From Lysobacter arvi (GTDB lineage: Bacteria > Pseudomonadota > Gammaproteobacteria > Xanthomonadales > Xanthomonadaceae): a stretch of DNA of 64,000 nt. The translations under genes were made by a program, and so were the position numbers. Of the stretch, positions 9,110 to 18,908 are shown piece by piece; positions within the stretch are counted from its first letter, which is position 1; each line of letters opens with the position of its first letter. The notes below the pieces were generated by a model. That model had not been told where the DNA came from. It did not search any database and worked only from the letters and a program-made list of their open reading frames with translations. The stretch is from the NCBI GenBank assembly GCA_031216755.1, contig JARUHG010000001.1, positions 310,001-374,000 on the forward strand. The letters run 5' to 3'.

Positions 9110-9265
9110 ATGATAGGCCAAACCCCTCCCGGCACACTGCCGCCGCCCCCGGAACCGGAGCCGTCCCCGGACGACACGCAGGCGAAGGAATACGGCGGGC
9201 GCGAAGGGCTGGAACCGACCCGCTACGGCGATTGGGAAAAGAACGGCCGCTGCATCGATTTCTGA
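9110..9265 (+). CDS. Succinate dehydrogenase assembly factor 4 (DUF1674)
   Basis: A 51-residue ORF, easily missed because of its size. It reads MIGQTPPG..., a proline/glutamate-rich linker, then the diagnostic C-terminus GLEPTRYGDWEKNGRCIDF, the invariant core of SdhAF4/DUF1674 proteins (EPTRYGDWE...RCxDF). In mitochondria and proteobacteria these bind free flavinylated SdhA and protect it before joining SdhB. It lies 89 bases before sdhC and runs in the same direction, so it is probably the first gene of the sdh operon. An in-frame GTG directly upstream (9107) is an alternative start. Confidence 0.88.
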   Translation: MIGQTPPGTLPPPPEPEPSPDDTQAKEYGGREGLEPTRYGDWEKNGRCIDF

Positions 9266-9354
9266 CCCGACCTTCCCGGTTTCATCACTCATCACCGCTG
9301 CACACGCCTTCCTGCCACGCGGCCCCGCCGCCCAGCCGAGAGACCGCCACGCTC

Positions 9355-9762
9355 ATGGCGAACGAACCACGCGTCCGCGAACGTCCCCTGTCACCGCATC
9401 TCCAGGTCTATCGCTGGCAGGTGCAGATGGTGACTTCGATCCTCCACCGCGCGACCGGCATCGTCCTCGTCGTCGGCAGCCTCATCGTCGCGTGGGGCCT
9501 GCTCGCGTTGGCCGCCGGTCCGGAGTCCTGGTCCACCTTCACCGCCTTCAACCGCTCGGTGATCGGCTTCCTGATCCTGTTCGGCTGGAGCTGGTCGCTG
9601 GCCTACCACCTGCTCAACGGCATCCGCCATCTCGTGCAGGACGCCGGCTACGCGTACCGGATCGAGTCCTTCGTCCGCAACAGCTGGTTCTCGATCTTCG
9701 GCAGCCTGGTGCTGACGGTGCTGATCTGGCTGGTCGCGATGATGCAGCGGGGTGCCGCATGA
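9355..9762 (+). CDS. sdhC: Succinate dehydrogenase cytochrome b556 subunit
   Basis: 135 residues with three membrane helices. RPLSPHLQVYRWQVQMVTS and SILHRATGIVLV are the SdhC quinone-site opening (with its Ser and Arg), and LAYHLLNGIRHLVQDAG contains the conserved histidines, one of which ligates haem b. It anchors SdhAB to the inner membrane and passes electrons to ubiquinone. ATG 9355; its stop overlaps the sdhD start (ATGA at 9759). Confidence 0.95.
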   Translation: MANEPRVRERPLSPHLQVYRWQVQMVTSILHRATGIVLVVGSLIVAWGLLALAAGPESWSTFTAFNRSVIGFLILFGWSWSLAYHLLNGIRHLVQDAGYAYRIESFVRNSWFSIFGSLVLTVLIWLVAMMQRGAA

Positions 9763-10157
9763 TCAAGCCGCACAAGCCCCACCTGCGCAATCCGCTGAAG
9801 AACGCCCGTGGCCTCGGCTCGGCGAAGGACGGCACCGGCCATTTCATCGTCCAGCGCGTCACCGCGATCGCGCTGATCTTCCTGGCGATCTACGCCGTCG
9901 GGCTGATCATCTCCATGATCGGCGACGACTACGCCGCGGTGCGTGCCACCGTCGCCAGCCCGTGCAACGCGATCCTGCTGGTCGCCTTCAGCATCGCCAC
10001 GTTCTGGCACGCCAAGCTCGGCATGCAGGTGATCATCGAGGACTACGTGCACACGCCGTTCTCGGCGACGGTCCTGCACCTTCTGAACATCTTCGTGTGC
10101 GCACTCGCCGGCATCGCCTGCGTGCTCGCCATCGTCCGCATCGCGCTGGGAGCCTGA
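9759..10157 (+). CDS. sdhD: Succinate dehydrogenase hydrophobic membrane anchor subunit
   Basis: 132 residues, three membrane helices. The segments [12 protein letters not shown] and [17 protein letters not shown] are typical of SdhD: the histidine is the second haem b ligand and the IIEDY stretch lies at the quinone side. Coupled to sdhC by a 4-base overlap and followed after 4 bases by sdhA. Confidence 0.95.
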   Translation: MIKPHKPHLRNPLKNARGLGSAKDGTGHFIVQRVTAIALIFLAIYAVGLIISMIGDDYAAVRATVASPCNAILLVAFSIATFWHAKLGMQVIIEDYVHTPFSATVLHLLNIFVCALAGIACVLAIVRIALGA

Positions 10158-10161
10158 CGCC

Positions 10162-11952
10162 GTGCCCGCTTACAAGATCCACGAACACACCTTCGACATG
10201 GTGGTCGTCGGTGCCGGCGGCGCCGGCCTGCGCGCCACCTTCGGCCTGGCCCAGAAGGGCCTGAAGACGGCCTGCATCACCAAGGTTTTCCCGACGCGTT
10301 CGCACACCGTGGCCGCACAGGGCGGCGTCGCCGCCGCGCTGGCGAACATGGGCGAGGACGACTGGCGCTACCACTTCTTCGATACCGTGAAGGGCTCGGA
10401 CTGGCTGGGCGACCAGGACGCGATCGAATACATGTGCCGGGAGGCCATCCCGGCCATCATCGAACTGGAGCACTACGGCGTTCCGTTCTCGCGCACCGAG
10501 GACGGCCGCATCTACCAGCGCCCGTTCGGCGGCATGACCACGCGTTATGGCGAAGGTCCGCCGGCGCAGCGCACCTGCGCCGCCGCCGACCGCACCGGCC
10601 ACGCGATCCTGCACACGCTCTACCAGCAGTCGCTGGCGCACGACGCGCAGTTCTTCATCGAGTACTTCGCGCTCGACCTGATCATGGACGCCAACGGCGC
10701 CTGCCGCGGCGTGCTCGCGCTCGACATGGCCGAGGGCACGCTGCACCTGTTCAAGGCGCAGGGCACGGTGCTCGCCACCGGCGGCTACGGTCGCGCGTAC
10801 TTCTCCGCCACCTCCGCGCACACCTGCACGGGCGACGGCGGCGGCATGGTGCTGCGCGCGGGCCTGTCGATGCAGGACATGGAATTCGTGCAGTTCCACC
10901 CGACCGGCATCTACGGCGCGGGCTGCCTGATCACCGAAGGCGTGCGTGGCGAAGGCGGCATCCTGCGCAACAGCAACGGCGAGCGCTTCATGGAGCGCTA
11001 CGCGCCGAGCGTGAAGGACCTCGCCCCGCGCGACATGGTCAGCCGCGCGATGACGATGGAAATCCGCGAAGGCCGCGGCGTCGGCGAGCACAAGGACCAC
11101 ATCCTGCTCGACCTGACGCACCTGGGCCCGGAAGTGATCCACGAGAAGCTGCCGGGCATCGCCGAGTCGGCCCGCATCTTCGCCAACGTCGACGTCGAGA
11201 AGCAGCCGATCCCGGTGATTCCGACCGTGCACTACAACATGGGCGGCATCCCGACCAACTACCACGGCGAAGTGGTGCAGCTGAAGAACGGCAACCCGGA
11301 CGAAGTCGTGCCGGGCCTGTACGCCATCGGCGAAGCCGCATGCGTGTCCGTGCATGGCGCCAACCGGCTGGGCTCCAACTCGCTGCTCGACCTGGTCGTG
11401 TTCGGGCGCGCCGTCGCCAACCGCGCGGCGGAAACGGTGAAGGCCGACGGCAAGCAGGCCAAGCTGGCGTCGGACGCCTGCGACAAGGCCCTGGCCCGTC
11501 TGGACAAGCTGCGCAATGCCAACGGCGGCACGCCGACGGCGGTCATCCGCGACAAGATGCAGCGCACGATGCAGGCCGACGCCGCGGTGTTCCGCACCGG
11601 CGACACGCTGCGCGAGGGCGTGGCGAAGATGCGCGATATCCACGCGTCCTTCGCCGACGTGAAGGTGAGCGACCGTTCGCTGATCTGGAACTCGGACCTG
11701 ATCGAGACCTACGAGCTGTCGAACCTGCTCGACCAGGCGCTGGTGACGATCGTGTCGGCGGAGAACCGCACCGAATCGCGCGGCGCGCATGCCCGCGAGG
11801 ACTTCCCGGACCGCGACGACGCCAACTGGCAGAAGCACACGCTGTGCTCGGTCGACGAGCGCGGCCAGACCCAGATCGACTACCGCCCGGTGCACATGTA
11901 CACGTTGACCGACGACGTGTCCGTGGTTCCGCCGAAGAAGCGCGTTTACTGA
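10162..11952 (+). CDS. sdhA: Succinate dehydrogenase flavoprotein subunit
   Basis: 596 residues, full length. The N-terminal FAD fold is [20 protein letters not shown]; His48 in [12 protein letters not shown] is the covalent FAD attachment site. Substrate-site features include [21 protein letters not shown] and the [14 protein letters not shown] stretch. Oxidises succinate to fumarate in the TCA cycle. The start is a GTG at 10162 with GGGAG upstream (10148-10152), and the family N-terminus fits. Member of the sdhCDAB operon. Confidence 0.97.
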   Translation: MPAYKIHEHTFDMVVVGAGGAGLRATFGLAQKGLKTACITKVFPTRSHTVAAQGGVAAALANMGEDDWRYHFFDTVKGSDWLGDQDAIEYMCREAIPAIIELEHYGVPFSRTEDGRIYQRPFGGMTTRYGEGPPAQRTCAAADRTGHAILHTLYQQSLAHDAQFFIEYFALDLIMDANGACRGVLALDMAEGTLHLFKAQGTVLATGGYGRAYFSATSAHTCTGDGGGMVLRAGLSMQDMEFVQFHPTGIYGAGCLITEGVRGEGGILRNSNGERFMERYAPSVKDLAPRDMVSRAMTMEIREGRGVGEHKDHILLDLTHLGPEVIHEKLPGIAESARIFANVDVEKQPIPVIPTVHYNMGGIPTNYHGEVVQLKNGNPDEVVPGLYAIGEAACVSVHGANRLGSNSLLDLVVFGRAVANRAAETVKADGKQAKLASDACDKALARLDKLRNANGGTPTAVIRDKMQRTMQADAAVFRTGDTLREGVAKMRDIHASFADVKVSDRSLIWNSDLIETYELSNLLDQALVTIVSAENRTESRGAHAREDFPDRDDANWQKHTLCSVDERGQTQIDYRPVHMYTLTDDVSVVPPKKRVY

Positions 11953-11967
11953 TCGGAGCGAGCAACC

Positions 11968-12750
11968 GTGGCTGAATTTTCCCTCCCGAAGAACTCGCAG
12001 ATCCAGAAGGGCCGCCACTGGCCGGCGCAGGGCGCCAAGCAGGCGCGCACCTTCAAGGTCTATCGCTGGAACCCCGACGACGGCATGAACCCGCGCGTGG
12101 ACACCTACGAGGTGGACATGGCGACCTGCGGTCCGATGGTTCTGGACGCGCTGATCAAGATCAAGAACGAGATCGATCCGACGCTGACCTTCCGCCGCTC
12201 CTGCCGCGAAGGCATCTGCGGTTCGTGCGCGATGAACATCGACGGCACCAACACGCTGGCCTGCACCAAGGCGATCGAGGACTGCAGCGCCGGCGAAGTG
12301 CCGATCTATCCGCTGCCGCACATGCCGGTGGTGAAGGACCTCGTGCCGGACCTGACGCACTTCTACGCGCAGTACGCGTCGATCAAGCCCTGGCTGCGCA
12401 CGCAGAGCCCGACGCCGTCCGATCGCGAACGCCTGCAGGCGCCGGAAGACCGCAAGAAGCTCGATGGCCTGTACGAGTGCATCCTGTGCGCCTGCTGCTC
12501 GACCAGCTGCCCGAGCTACTGGTGGAACGGCGACCGCTACCTCGGCCCGGCGATCCTGTTGCAGGCCTATCGCTGGATCGTCGACTCGCGCGACGAGGAC
12601 ACCGGCGCCCGCCTGGACGATCTGGAAGACCCGTTCAAGCTGTACCGCTGCCACACCATCATGAACTGCGCTCGCACCTGCCCGAAGGGTCTGAACCCCG
12701 CGCAGGCCATCGGCGAGATCAAGAAGCTGATGCTGGCGCGCCGCGCCTGA
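11968..12750 (+). CDS. sdhB: Succinate dehydrogenase iron-sulphur subunit
   Basis: 260 residues. The [2Fe-2S] ligands are in [20 protein letters not shown] and the following cysteine (Cys79, 84, 87, 99). The [4Fe-4S] and [3Fe-4S] clusters use [17 protein letters not shown] and [15 protein letters not shown]. Transfers electrons from SdhA FAD to the membrane quinone. GTG start at 11968 with GGAG upstream, 15 bases after sdhA. A strong terminator follows it. Confidence 0.97.
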   Translation: MAEFSLPKNSQIQKGRHWPAQGAKQARTFKVYRWNPDDGMNPRVDTYEVDMATCGPMVLDALIKIKNEIDPTLTFRRSCREGICGSCAMNIDGTNTLACTKAIEDCSAGEVPIYPLPHMPVVKDLVPDLTHFYAQYASIKPWLRTQSPTPSDRERLQAPEDRKKLDGLYECILCACCSTSCPSYWWNGDRYLGPAILLQAYRWIVDSRDEDTGARLDDLEDPFKLYRCHTIMNCARTCPKGLNPAQAIGEIKKLMLARRA

Positions 12751-12779
12751 TCGCGCGGCGAGCGGTTCGGGTTCGGAAG

Positions 12780-12805
12780 AAGGCGCACGCAAGTGCGCCT
12801 TTTTT
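12780..12805 (+). terminator. Rho-independent terminator after sdhB
   Basis: AGGCGCAC (12781-12788) pairs with GTGCGCCT (12793-12800) around a GCAA loop, followed by six T. It sits between sdhB and the MAPEG gene, so sdhE downstream may have its own transcription or depend on read-through. Confidence 0.85.
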
Positions 12806-12826
12806 CCAGGAAGCGAGGGAAACCGA

Positions 12827-13249
12827 GTGGAAACCAGGCTGATCTTCCTGCCCGCCGTGGCGATGGTCGCGCTGACCTTCGCGGTGTGGTGGCGCATGTA
12901 CTTCACGCGCATCGGGCAGATGAAGCGCGAACGCATCCATCCGCAGGCCGTCGCTACGTCGGCCCAGGCGGCTGCGCGCCTGACCGACAGCGCCGCCGCT
13001 GACAACTTCCGGAACCTGTTCGAACTGCCGGTGTTGTTCTACCTCGCGCTGGTGATCGCCGCGCTGACCCAGCAGGTCAATTCGGCCACGATCGGCCTTG
13101 CGTGGGCCTTCGTGCTGCTGCGTATCGCGCACAGTGCGATCCACTGCACGTACAACAAGGTCATGCACCGCTTCTATGCGTATGTCGCGGGCGGAATGGT
13201 GCTGTGGCTGTTGTGGGCCGCGATCACGCTGGGATGGTGGCGCGCATGA
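12827..13249 (+). CDS. MAPEG family membrane protein
   Basis: 140 residues, four predicted membrane helices. The loop [18 protein letters not shown] and the [18 protein letters not shown] segment are the MAPEG signature (eicosanoid/glutathione metabolism membrane proteins). Bacterial members are mostly uncharacterised; a glutathione-dependent role is only a family inference. GTG start at 12827 with GCGAGGGA upstream. It overlaps the sdhE start by 4 bases (ATGA at 13246), so it is placed inside the SDH maturation neighbourhood. Confidence 0.85.
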   Translation: METRLIFLPAVAMVALTFAVWWRMYFTRIGQMKRERIHPQAVATSAQAAARLTDSAAADNFRNLFELPVLFYLALVIAALTQQVNSATIGLAWAFVLLRIAHSAIHCTYNKVMHRFYAYVAGGMVLWLLWAAITLGWWRA

Positions 13250-13500
13250 CGCAGGACGTGGAGCGCGAACTCAGCCGGCTGCGCTGGCGCGCCCGCCGCG
13301 GCATGCGTGAACTGGACCGCCTTTTCGAGCGGTATCTCGACCGCGCATGGCGGCAAGCCCCGGAGTCCGAACGGGCGGTTTTCCTACGCCTGCTCGAAGT
13401 CGAGGACGATAAGCTCTGGCACTGGTTCATGGGACACGACACGCCCGCCGATGCCGAACTCGCCCAACTCGTCGACGCCATCCGCGCCTTGCCGCCTTGA
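13246..13500 (+). CDS. sdhE: FAD assembly factor SdhE
   Basis: 84 residues, the usual size. [15 protein letters not shown] contains the RGMxELD motif essential for promoting covalent flavinylation of Sdh[17 protein letters not shown] is the typical second half of the five-helix fold. Coupled to the MAPEG gene by a 4-base overlap and followed by a YgfX-like membrane protein, the same pairing as in enterobacteria. Confidence 0.93.
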   Translation: MTQDVERELSRLRWRARRGMRELDRLFERYLDRAWRQAPESERAVFLRLLEVEDDKLWHWFMGHDTPADAELAQLVDAIRALPP

Positions 13501-13900
13501 GTGGCGGCCATCGTGCTGGCTGGTCTCGGGGCTGGTAACGCTGGGTCTTCTCGGTGCGCTGAGCGTCATCGCCAGCGAGATGCCGCTGAGGTTCGCGCTG
13601 CCTGTGGCGCTGCTCTCGGTGGCATGGGGCGTTCGATCGGCCGTGCGTGAGGCATCGCGCCGGAGCCGGACGCTGGTGATAGCGGCCGACGGGGCCGCAA
13701 CGCTGGACGGCATGAACATCCTCGACCTGCGCGTGCACTGGCGCGGTCCATGGGCGTTTGCGTGGTTTCGCCGGATGGATGGGCGGCGAGGGCGGCTCGC
13801 CTGGTGGCCGGATACCTTGCCGCCACGGGATCGCCGTGAACTGCGGCTGGCCGTTCCGGTCTTACAGGTCGCGCATTCACGGCCTCCAATGGCATCCTAG
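13451..13900 (+). CDS. YgfX/CptA-like membrane protein
   Basis: Up to 149 residues, partner of SdhE by position. Two hydrophobic helices (around [19 protein letters not shown] and [15 protein letters not shown]) are followed by a cytoplasmic part ([34 protein letters not shown]) that matches the layout of YgfX. In E. coli YgfX was described as toxin CptA with SdhE/CptB as antitoxin, but that view is disputed. The start is unclear: ATG 13451 lies inside sdhE; a later in-frame ATG at about 13580 would remove the first helix. Weak similarity, so function is tentative. Confidence 0.6.
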   Translation: MPNSPNSSTPSAPCRLEWRPSCWLVSGLVTLGLLGALSVIASEMPLRFALPVALLSVAWGVRSAVREASRRSRTLVIAADGAATLDGMNILDLRVHWRGPWAFAWFRRMDGRRGRLAWWPDTLPPRDRRELRLAVPVLQVAHSRPPMAS

Positions 13901-13906
13901 CCCGCT

Positions 13907-15151
13907 ATGTTCAAACCCATTCCCGTCGCCATCGGCCTGCGCTACCTGCGCGCCAAACGCCGAAACGGTTTCATTTCCTTCATTTCGCTGGCCTCCATTG
14001 CGGGTATCGCGCTGGGCGTCACGGCGCTGATCACCACGCTGGCCGTGATGAGCGGCTTCCAGCGCGAAATCCGCGACCGCATGCTGCAGATGGCGGCGCA
14101 TGCGACCGTCAGTGCCTATGGCGAACCGCTCACCGACTGGCAGACCGCGGTACGCCAGGCCGTCGCGGACAAGCGCGTGGCGGGTGCGGCGCCGTACATC
14201 GAGAAGGAAGCCTTGCTGTCCGGCGCGCGGAACCAGCCTGCGATGGTGCGGGGCGTGCTCCCGGACCAGGAAGGCCGGGTGTCCGTGCTTGCCGACAAGA
14301 TGGTGCAGGGCCGGCTCGACTCGCTCGCGCCCGGCAGCTTCAACATCGTGCTGGGCAAGGAACTGGCGCTGTGGCTCGGCGTCGGTGTCGGCGACAGCGT
14401 CGTGATGACCACCACCGACTTCCGCAGCACGCCCCTGGGCGCGGTGCCCCAACTCAAGCGGTTCACCGTCAGCGGCATCTTCGAGGCGGGCTATAACGAT
14501 TTCGACAAGGGCCTCGCGGTCGTCAACATGCACGACATGCAGCGTCTGCTGCGCATGGGCGAAGGTGTCACCGGGGTGCGTCTGCGCCTGCACGACATGG
14601 ACCAGGCCTGGGACGTCGCACGCGACCTCGCCGTGTCGCTCGGCGGCCCCTTCCGCGTCAGCGACTGGACCAGCGAGAACGCGAACATGTTCCGCGCCCT
14701 GAAGATGGAAAAGACCATCATGGCGATCCTGCTGTCGCTGATCATCGCGATGGGAGCCTTCAACCTGGTCAGCTCGCAGGTCATGCTGGTCACCGACAAG
14801 CAGGCCGACATCGCGATCCTGCGCACGCTCGGACTCACGCCGCGCGGTGTCATGCAGGTTTTCGTCGTCCAGGGCACGCTGATCGGCGTGATCGGCACGG
14901 TCATCGGCGTGATCGGCGGCATCACGCTGACACTCAACCTGGAACACATCCTCAAGGCGATCGAGGCGCTGGTCGGCGTGCAACTGTTGCCGGAGGACGT
15001 CTACTACATCACCGGCCTGCCGACCGATCTGCAATCCAGCGACGTGATGATCATCGCCGCGGTCGCGCTCGTGATGGCGTTCTTCGCCACCATTTATCCC
15101 GCCTGGCGCGCCGCGCGCACGGCGCCGGCGGAGGCGCTGCGTTATGAGTGA
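13907..15151 (+). CDS. lolC: Lipoprotein-releasing ABC transporter permease LolC/LolE
   Basis: 414 residues. [20 protein letters not shown] at the N-terminus, an [13 protein letters not shown] turn, a periplasmic MacB-like domain (residues about 50-260) and three C-terminal helices (about residues 270-400) ending in the FtsX fold. LolCDE extracts outer-membrane lipoproteins from the inner membrane and hands them to LolA. Only one permease gene is present beside lolD, suggesting a LolF-like homodimeric transporter or a second gene elsewhere. It overlaps lolD by 8 bases. Confidence 0.92.
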   Translation: MFKPIPVAIGLRYLRAKRRNGFISFISLASIAGIALGVTALITTLAVMSGFQREIRDRMLQMAAHATVSAYGEPLTDWQTAVRQAVADKRVAGAAPYIEKEALLSGARNQPAMVRGVLPDQEGRVSVLADKMVQGRLDSLAPGSFNIVLGKELALWLGVGVGDSVVMTTTDFRSTPLGAVPQLKRFTVSGIFEAGYNDFDKGLAVVNMHDMQRLLRMGEGVTGVRLRLHDMDQAWDVARDLAVSLGGPFRVSDWTSENANMFRALKMEKTIMAILLSLIIAMGAFNLVSSQVMLVTDKQADIAILRTLGLTPRGVMQVFVVQGTLIGVIGTVIGVIGGITLTLNLEHILKAIEALVGVQLLPEDVYYITGLPTDLQSSDVMIIAAVALVMAFFATIYPAWRAARTAPAEALRYE

Positions 15152-15863
15152 TCCGATGCAGAAAAAGCACCAGGGCGAGGCGATTCGCGCCGAAGGCCTC
15201 GCAATGACCTACGCCGAGGGCAAGCTGCGCACGCCGGTGTTCGAGGGTTTGGACCTGTCGGTGCAGTCGGGCGAAACCGTGGCGATCCTCGGCGCGTCCG
15301 GTGCCGGCAAGAGCACGCTGCTGCACCTGCTGGGTGGCCTGGATACGCCGACCTCGGGCGAGGTGTTCGTCGCCGGGCAGCGGATGAGCTCACTGTCCGA
15401 TGCGGCGCGTGGCGCCCTGCGGAACCAGTCGCTCGGTTTCGTCTACCAGTTCCATCACCTGCTGCCCGAATTCACCGCGCTGGAGAACGTGATGCTCCCG
15501 GTGCTGCTGTCGGGCGCGCACGTTCCGGATGCGAGCAAACGCGCACGGGCGCTGTTGGAGTCGGTCGGTCTCGGGCATCGGCTCGATCACAAGCCCGGCG
15601 AGCTCTCAGGTGGCGAGCGCCAGCGTGCCGCGGTGGCACGCGCGCTGGTCAATCGGCCGGCCTGCGTGCTGGGCGACGAACCTACCGGCAATCTCGACGA
15701 GAAGACCGCCGAAACCGTGTTCGAACTGATGCTCGCGCTCAACCGCGAGCAACACACGGCGTTGGTGCTGGTGACCCACGACCGTCGCCTCGCTCGTCGA
15801 CTCGACCGCGTACTGGAATTGCACGAAGGCAAGCTTCGCCAGCTCGCACCGGACGAGGTCTAG
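15144..15863 (+). CDS. lolD: Lipoprotein-releasing ABC transporter ATP-binding protein LolD
   Basis: 239 residues. Walker [10 protein letters not shown] (about residues 51-59), Q-loop region [20 protein letters not shown] (the LolD-type MacB subfamily), signature LSGGERQR (about 153-160), Walker [13 protein letters not shown]. Energises lipoprotein release. ATG 15144 overlaps lolC. Confidence 0.95.
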   Translation: MSDPMQKKHQGEAIRAEGLAMTYAEGKLRTPVFEGLDLSVQSGETVAILGASGAGKSTLLHLLGGLDTPTSGEVFVAGQRMSSLSDAARGALRNQSLGFVYQFHHLLPEFTALENVMLPVLLSGAHVPDASKRARALLESVGLGHRLDHKPGELSGGERQRAAVARALVNRPACVLGDEPTGNLDEKTAETVFELMLALNREQHTALVLVTHDRRLARRLDRVLELHEGKLRQLAPDEV

Positions 15864-15866
15864 TCC

Positions 15867-18254
15867 GTGGCAACAGCGGCAGGGACGCCGCCCATCGGAA
15901 TCGCCGCCGCGCTGAGCTTCCTTGCCGGCGTGTGCACCTGCCTCTGGCTGCCCTGGCTGGTGCCCTGGTGGCTGTCGCTGATTTTCCTGTGTGTCGCAGG
16001 CCGGTGTCTTTGGCGCGGTGTCCAATCGTCGCGCCTGCGCGAAATCGTGCCGGGCTGGTGGCTCGCCGGGATGGCTTTGGCGGGCCTGCATGCGGCGCAC
16101 GCGCTCGCGCTCCAGCTGCCTGCGGCGCCTGCGCGACACGATGCGGTGGTCACCGGACGCATCCTCGATCTGCCCGAACACGAACCGCGCCGAACGCGCT
16201 TCCTGTTCCGGGTCGATGACAATGTGGCAGACGCGCGTCTTCGCGGGCGCGACCTGCGCCTGGCCTGGTACGAGGACGATCCCGCGCGTCGAAGCGCCTT
16301 GCGTGCCGGGCAACACTGGCGGTTCGACGTGCGCCTGCGCGCGCCACGCGGCCTGCGCAACCCGGGCGGCGCGGACGCGGAGAAGTTCGCGATGGCGCAG
16401 CGCCTCTCGGCCATGGGCTACGTGCGGTCGCCCGGAACCGCGAGGCTGCTCGCGTCCGCGCACGGCGTGGATGCGTGGCGCGATGGGATGTCCGAACGCA
16501 TCGCCACCGGCGTTCACCGCCCATCGTCGCGCTTCGTGCGCGCCCTGGCGCTCGGCGATGTGCGCGGCCTGGCCGACGCCGACTGGACGGTACTGCGCGC
16601 GAATGGCCTCACGCATCTCATCGCGATCTCCGGCTTCCATGTCGGCCTCGTCGCGGGGTTCTTCGCCCTCTTCGTGCGTGCGGCATGGTGGACGTGGCCG
16701 AACCTGGCCCGGCGCGTGCCGGCACCGATTGCCGCCGCTGCCGCGAGCGTCGTCGGCGCGGCCCTGTACACGGCGATGGCGGGCTTCGCGCTGCCCACCG
16801 TTCGCACCGCCTTGATGATCGCCATCGTGGCGGGGCTCCGCGGCCTGCGACGGCGCATTCCCGCGGGCGAGTGCCTCGCACTGGCGGCCTTCGCGATGTT
16901 GCTGGTGGACCCGCTGTCCGCACTCTCGGCCGGGTTCTGGTTGAGCTTCGCGGGCGTCGCATGGCTGCTGTGGTGTCTGCCGGAGAACGACGGCAGCGCG
17001 GTGCGCGACTTCCTTTCCGCGCAGGGCGTCGCATCGCTCGGCCTGCTGCCGGTGGCCGCGATCCTGTTCGGACAGGCGTCCCTCGCCGGGCCGCTCGCAA
17101 ACCTGGTTGCCGTTCCGTGGTGGAGCCTCGCGGTCGTGCCCTTGTCGCTGTTCGGTCTCGGACTGGAATCGCTGCACGCCGGGGCGGGGGAGTGGGCCTG
17201 GAAGCTGGCGGCGTGGTGCTTCGATCTCAGCTGGCCGCTGTTCGAGTGGCTGGCTGCCAGTCCGCTGTCGCTGTGGTGGTTGCCGGAATCGCGCTGGTTC
17301 GCGTTGCCGCTGGCGTTGCTCGGCGCCTTCTGGCTGCTGCTGCCGCGCGGTACGCCCGGGAAGTCGCTGGCCGCGCTGCTCTGGCTTCCGCTGCTGTGGC
17401 CGGATCGGCGGCTACCCGCGCCCGGCGAGGCCGAGCTGCTGGTCATCGATGTGGGGCAGGGGCAATCGGTGCTGGTACGTACCGCACGACACACCTTGCT
17501 GGTCGACATGGGGCCGGCCGTGCCGGACGGCTTCGATGCGGGCGAGCGCGCCGTGATTCCCGTTCTGCATGCCCTCGGCGTTCCCCGGCTGGATGCGGCG
17601 GTCGTCAGTCACGGCGACAACGACCACGCCGGCGGCTGGCCCGCGGTCGCGGCCCTCTACTCGGCGCCGAGGCTGTTCGCGCCGGAAGGCATACACCTGC
17701 CCGGAAGCCGTCCGTGCCTGGCCGGCGCGGGCTGGACCTGGGACGGCGTCCGGTTCCGCTTCCTGCATCCGCCACTGGACTTCCCCTACCTGGGCAACGA
17801 GTCCAGTTGCGTGCTGCGAATCGAGGCGGAGGCGCGTTCGGCGCTGATCGCAGGCGACATCGGCGAGGTCATCGAGCGCCGCCTGGTTCGCGAAAGGCCT
17901 GCCGACGTACAGGCCGACGTCGTGCTTGTCGCCCATCACGGCAGCGGCGGCTCGTCCGACCCCGCGTTCGTCGCGGCGACCGGCGCAACGCAGGCGCTGG
18001 TGTCCACCGGGCATGGCAACCGCTTCGGCCACCCCCGCCCGTTCGTGGTGGAGCGTTGGCAGCGCGCGGGCGCCGCCGTCCACGATACGGCGATGGCAGG
18101 CGCCCTGCGTGTGCGGCTGGGACGCGACGGCGTGGACGTCGAAGCGCGACGACAGGCACATCCGCGCCTGTGGGATGCCGCGCGGCGCGGGGAGTCGCGG
18201 TCGGCTGGGCTATCCTATCGGGAAGATCGAGGCGGCCGAGGGCCGGAGGGGTAG
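15867..18254 (+). CDS. comEC: DNA internalisation competence protein ComEC/Rec2
   Basis: 795 residues with the family's three parts: an N-terminal DUF4131-like region, a multi-helix Competence channel domain (about residues 200-480; LTHLIAISGFHVGLVAGF is the highly conserved core), and a C-terminal metallo-beta-lactamase domain with SHGDNDHAGGWPA at about residue 580 and VLVAHHGSGGSSDP. It carries single-stranded DNA across the inner membrane during transformation. GTG start at 15867, 3 bases after lolD. Its place inside the envelope operon is typical of gammaproteobacteria and does not itself show that competence is active. Confidence 0.93.
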   Translation: MATAAGTPPIGIAAALSFLAGVCTCLWLPWLVPWWLSLIFLCVAGRCLWRGVQSSRLREIVPGWWLAGMALAGLHAAHALALQLPAAPARHDAVVTGRILDLPEHEPRRTRFLFRVDDNVADARLRGRDLRLAWYEDDPARRSALRAGQHWRFDVRLRAPRGLRNPGGADAEKFAMAQRLSAMGYVRSPGTARLLASAHGVDAWRDGMSERIATGVHRPSSRFVRALALGDVRGLADADWTVLRANGLTHLIAISGFHVGLVAGFFALFVRAAWWTWPNLARRVPAPIAAAAASVVGAALYTAMAGFALPTVRTALMIAIVAGLRGLRRRIPAGECLALAAFAMLLVDPLSALSAGFWLSFAGVAWLLWCLPENDGSAVRDFLSAQGVASLGLLPVAAILFGQASLAGPLANLVAVPWWSLAVVPLSLFGLGLESLHAGAGEWAWKLAAWCFDLSWPLFEWLAASPLSLWWLPESRWFALPLALLGAFWLLLPRGTPGKSLAALLWLPLLWPDRRLPAPGEAELLVIDVGQGQSVLVRTARHTLLVDMGPAVPDGFDAGERAVIPVLHALGVPRLDAAVVSHGDNDHAGGWPAVAALYSAPRLFAPEGIHLPGSRPCLAGAGWTWDGVRFRFLHPPLDFPYLGNESSCVLRIEAEARSALIAGDIGEVIERRLVRERPADVQADVVLVAHHGSGGSSDPAFVAATGATQALVSTGHGNRFGHPRPFVVERWQRAGAAVHDTAMAGALRVRLGRDGVDVEARRQAHPRLWDAARRGESRSAGLSYREDRGGRGPEG

Positions 18255-18259
18255 TTCGC

Positions 18260-18895
18260 GTGCTGGAACTGGTCAAGGCCGGCGGTTGGCCGATGATTCC
18301 GCTGTTGTTGCTGTCGGTGCTGGCCCTGACGCTGATCGTCGAGCGCGCTTGGACGCTTCGCCGCAGCGCCGTCCTGCCGCCGAACCTGGGCAAGGAAGTG
18401 CGGACCTGGGCCGGCAGCGGCAAGCTGGATCCGGCCCATATCGAATCCCTCCGCCGCACGTCGCCGCTGGGCGAACTGCTGGCCGCCGCGCTCGACGTCC
18501 GCCTGCGCCCGCGCGACCAGATCCGCGAACGCATCGAGGACGTCGGCCGTCATCTGGTCCACAAGATGGAGCGCTACCTGAACACGCTGGGCACCATCGC
18601 CGCGGCGGGCCCGCTGCTCGGCCTGTTCGGCACCGTCGTCGGCATGATCCAGATGTTCCTGGGCATCCTCGACCACGGCATCGGCGACGTGAACCAGCTG
18701 GCGGGCGGCATCGGCAAGGCGCTGGTGTGCACGGCCACCGGCATGATCGTGGCGATCCCGGCGCTGGCCGCGCACCGCTGGTTCCGCGGCCGCATCTCCG
18801 AATACATCGTCGCGATGGAGCACGAGGCGATCGCGCTGATGGATACGCTCGACACGCGCCCGGCCACCGCCGTGCGCGCGCCGCAGGCCGCCTGA
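18260..18895 (+). CDS. exbB: MotA/TolQ/ExbB proton channel family protein
   Basis: 211 residues, three helices: about 11-28, then a cytoplasmic domain, then LLGLFGTVVGMIQMFLGI (about 120-137) and ATGMIVAIPALAAHRWF. The conserved channel threonine/glycine pattern GTVVGMI is clear. With ExbD it forms a proton-driven motor for TonB-dependent or Tol-like work. GTG at 18260 is chosen because GAGGGG lies 9 bases upstream; it starts 5 bases after comEC. Confidence 0.9.
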   Translation: MLELVKAGGWPMIPLLLLSVLALTLIVERAWTLRRSAVLPPNLGKEVRTWAGSGKLDPAHIESLRRTSPLGELLAAALDVRLRPRDQIRERIEDVGRHLVHKMERYLNTLGTIAAAGPLLGLFGTVVGMIQMFLGILDHGIGDVNQLAGGIGKALVCTATGMIVAIPALAAHRWFRGRISEYIVAMEHEAIALMDTLDTRPATAVRAPQAA

Positions 18896-18908
18896 GGCAC
18901 GCCGCACG

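Noticed and set aside
10033-13005. A 990-residue open frame on the minus strand over the whole sdh operon
   Set aside because: It is antisense to sdhD, sdhA and sdhB, whose products are certain, and its Arg/Ala/Val/His-rich composition is typical of high-GC shadow frames.
16475-18259. A long alternative plus-strand frame inside comEC leading into exbB
   Set aside because: Arg-rich frame within a confident comEC; only the part from the GTG at 18260 is real (exbB).
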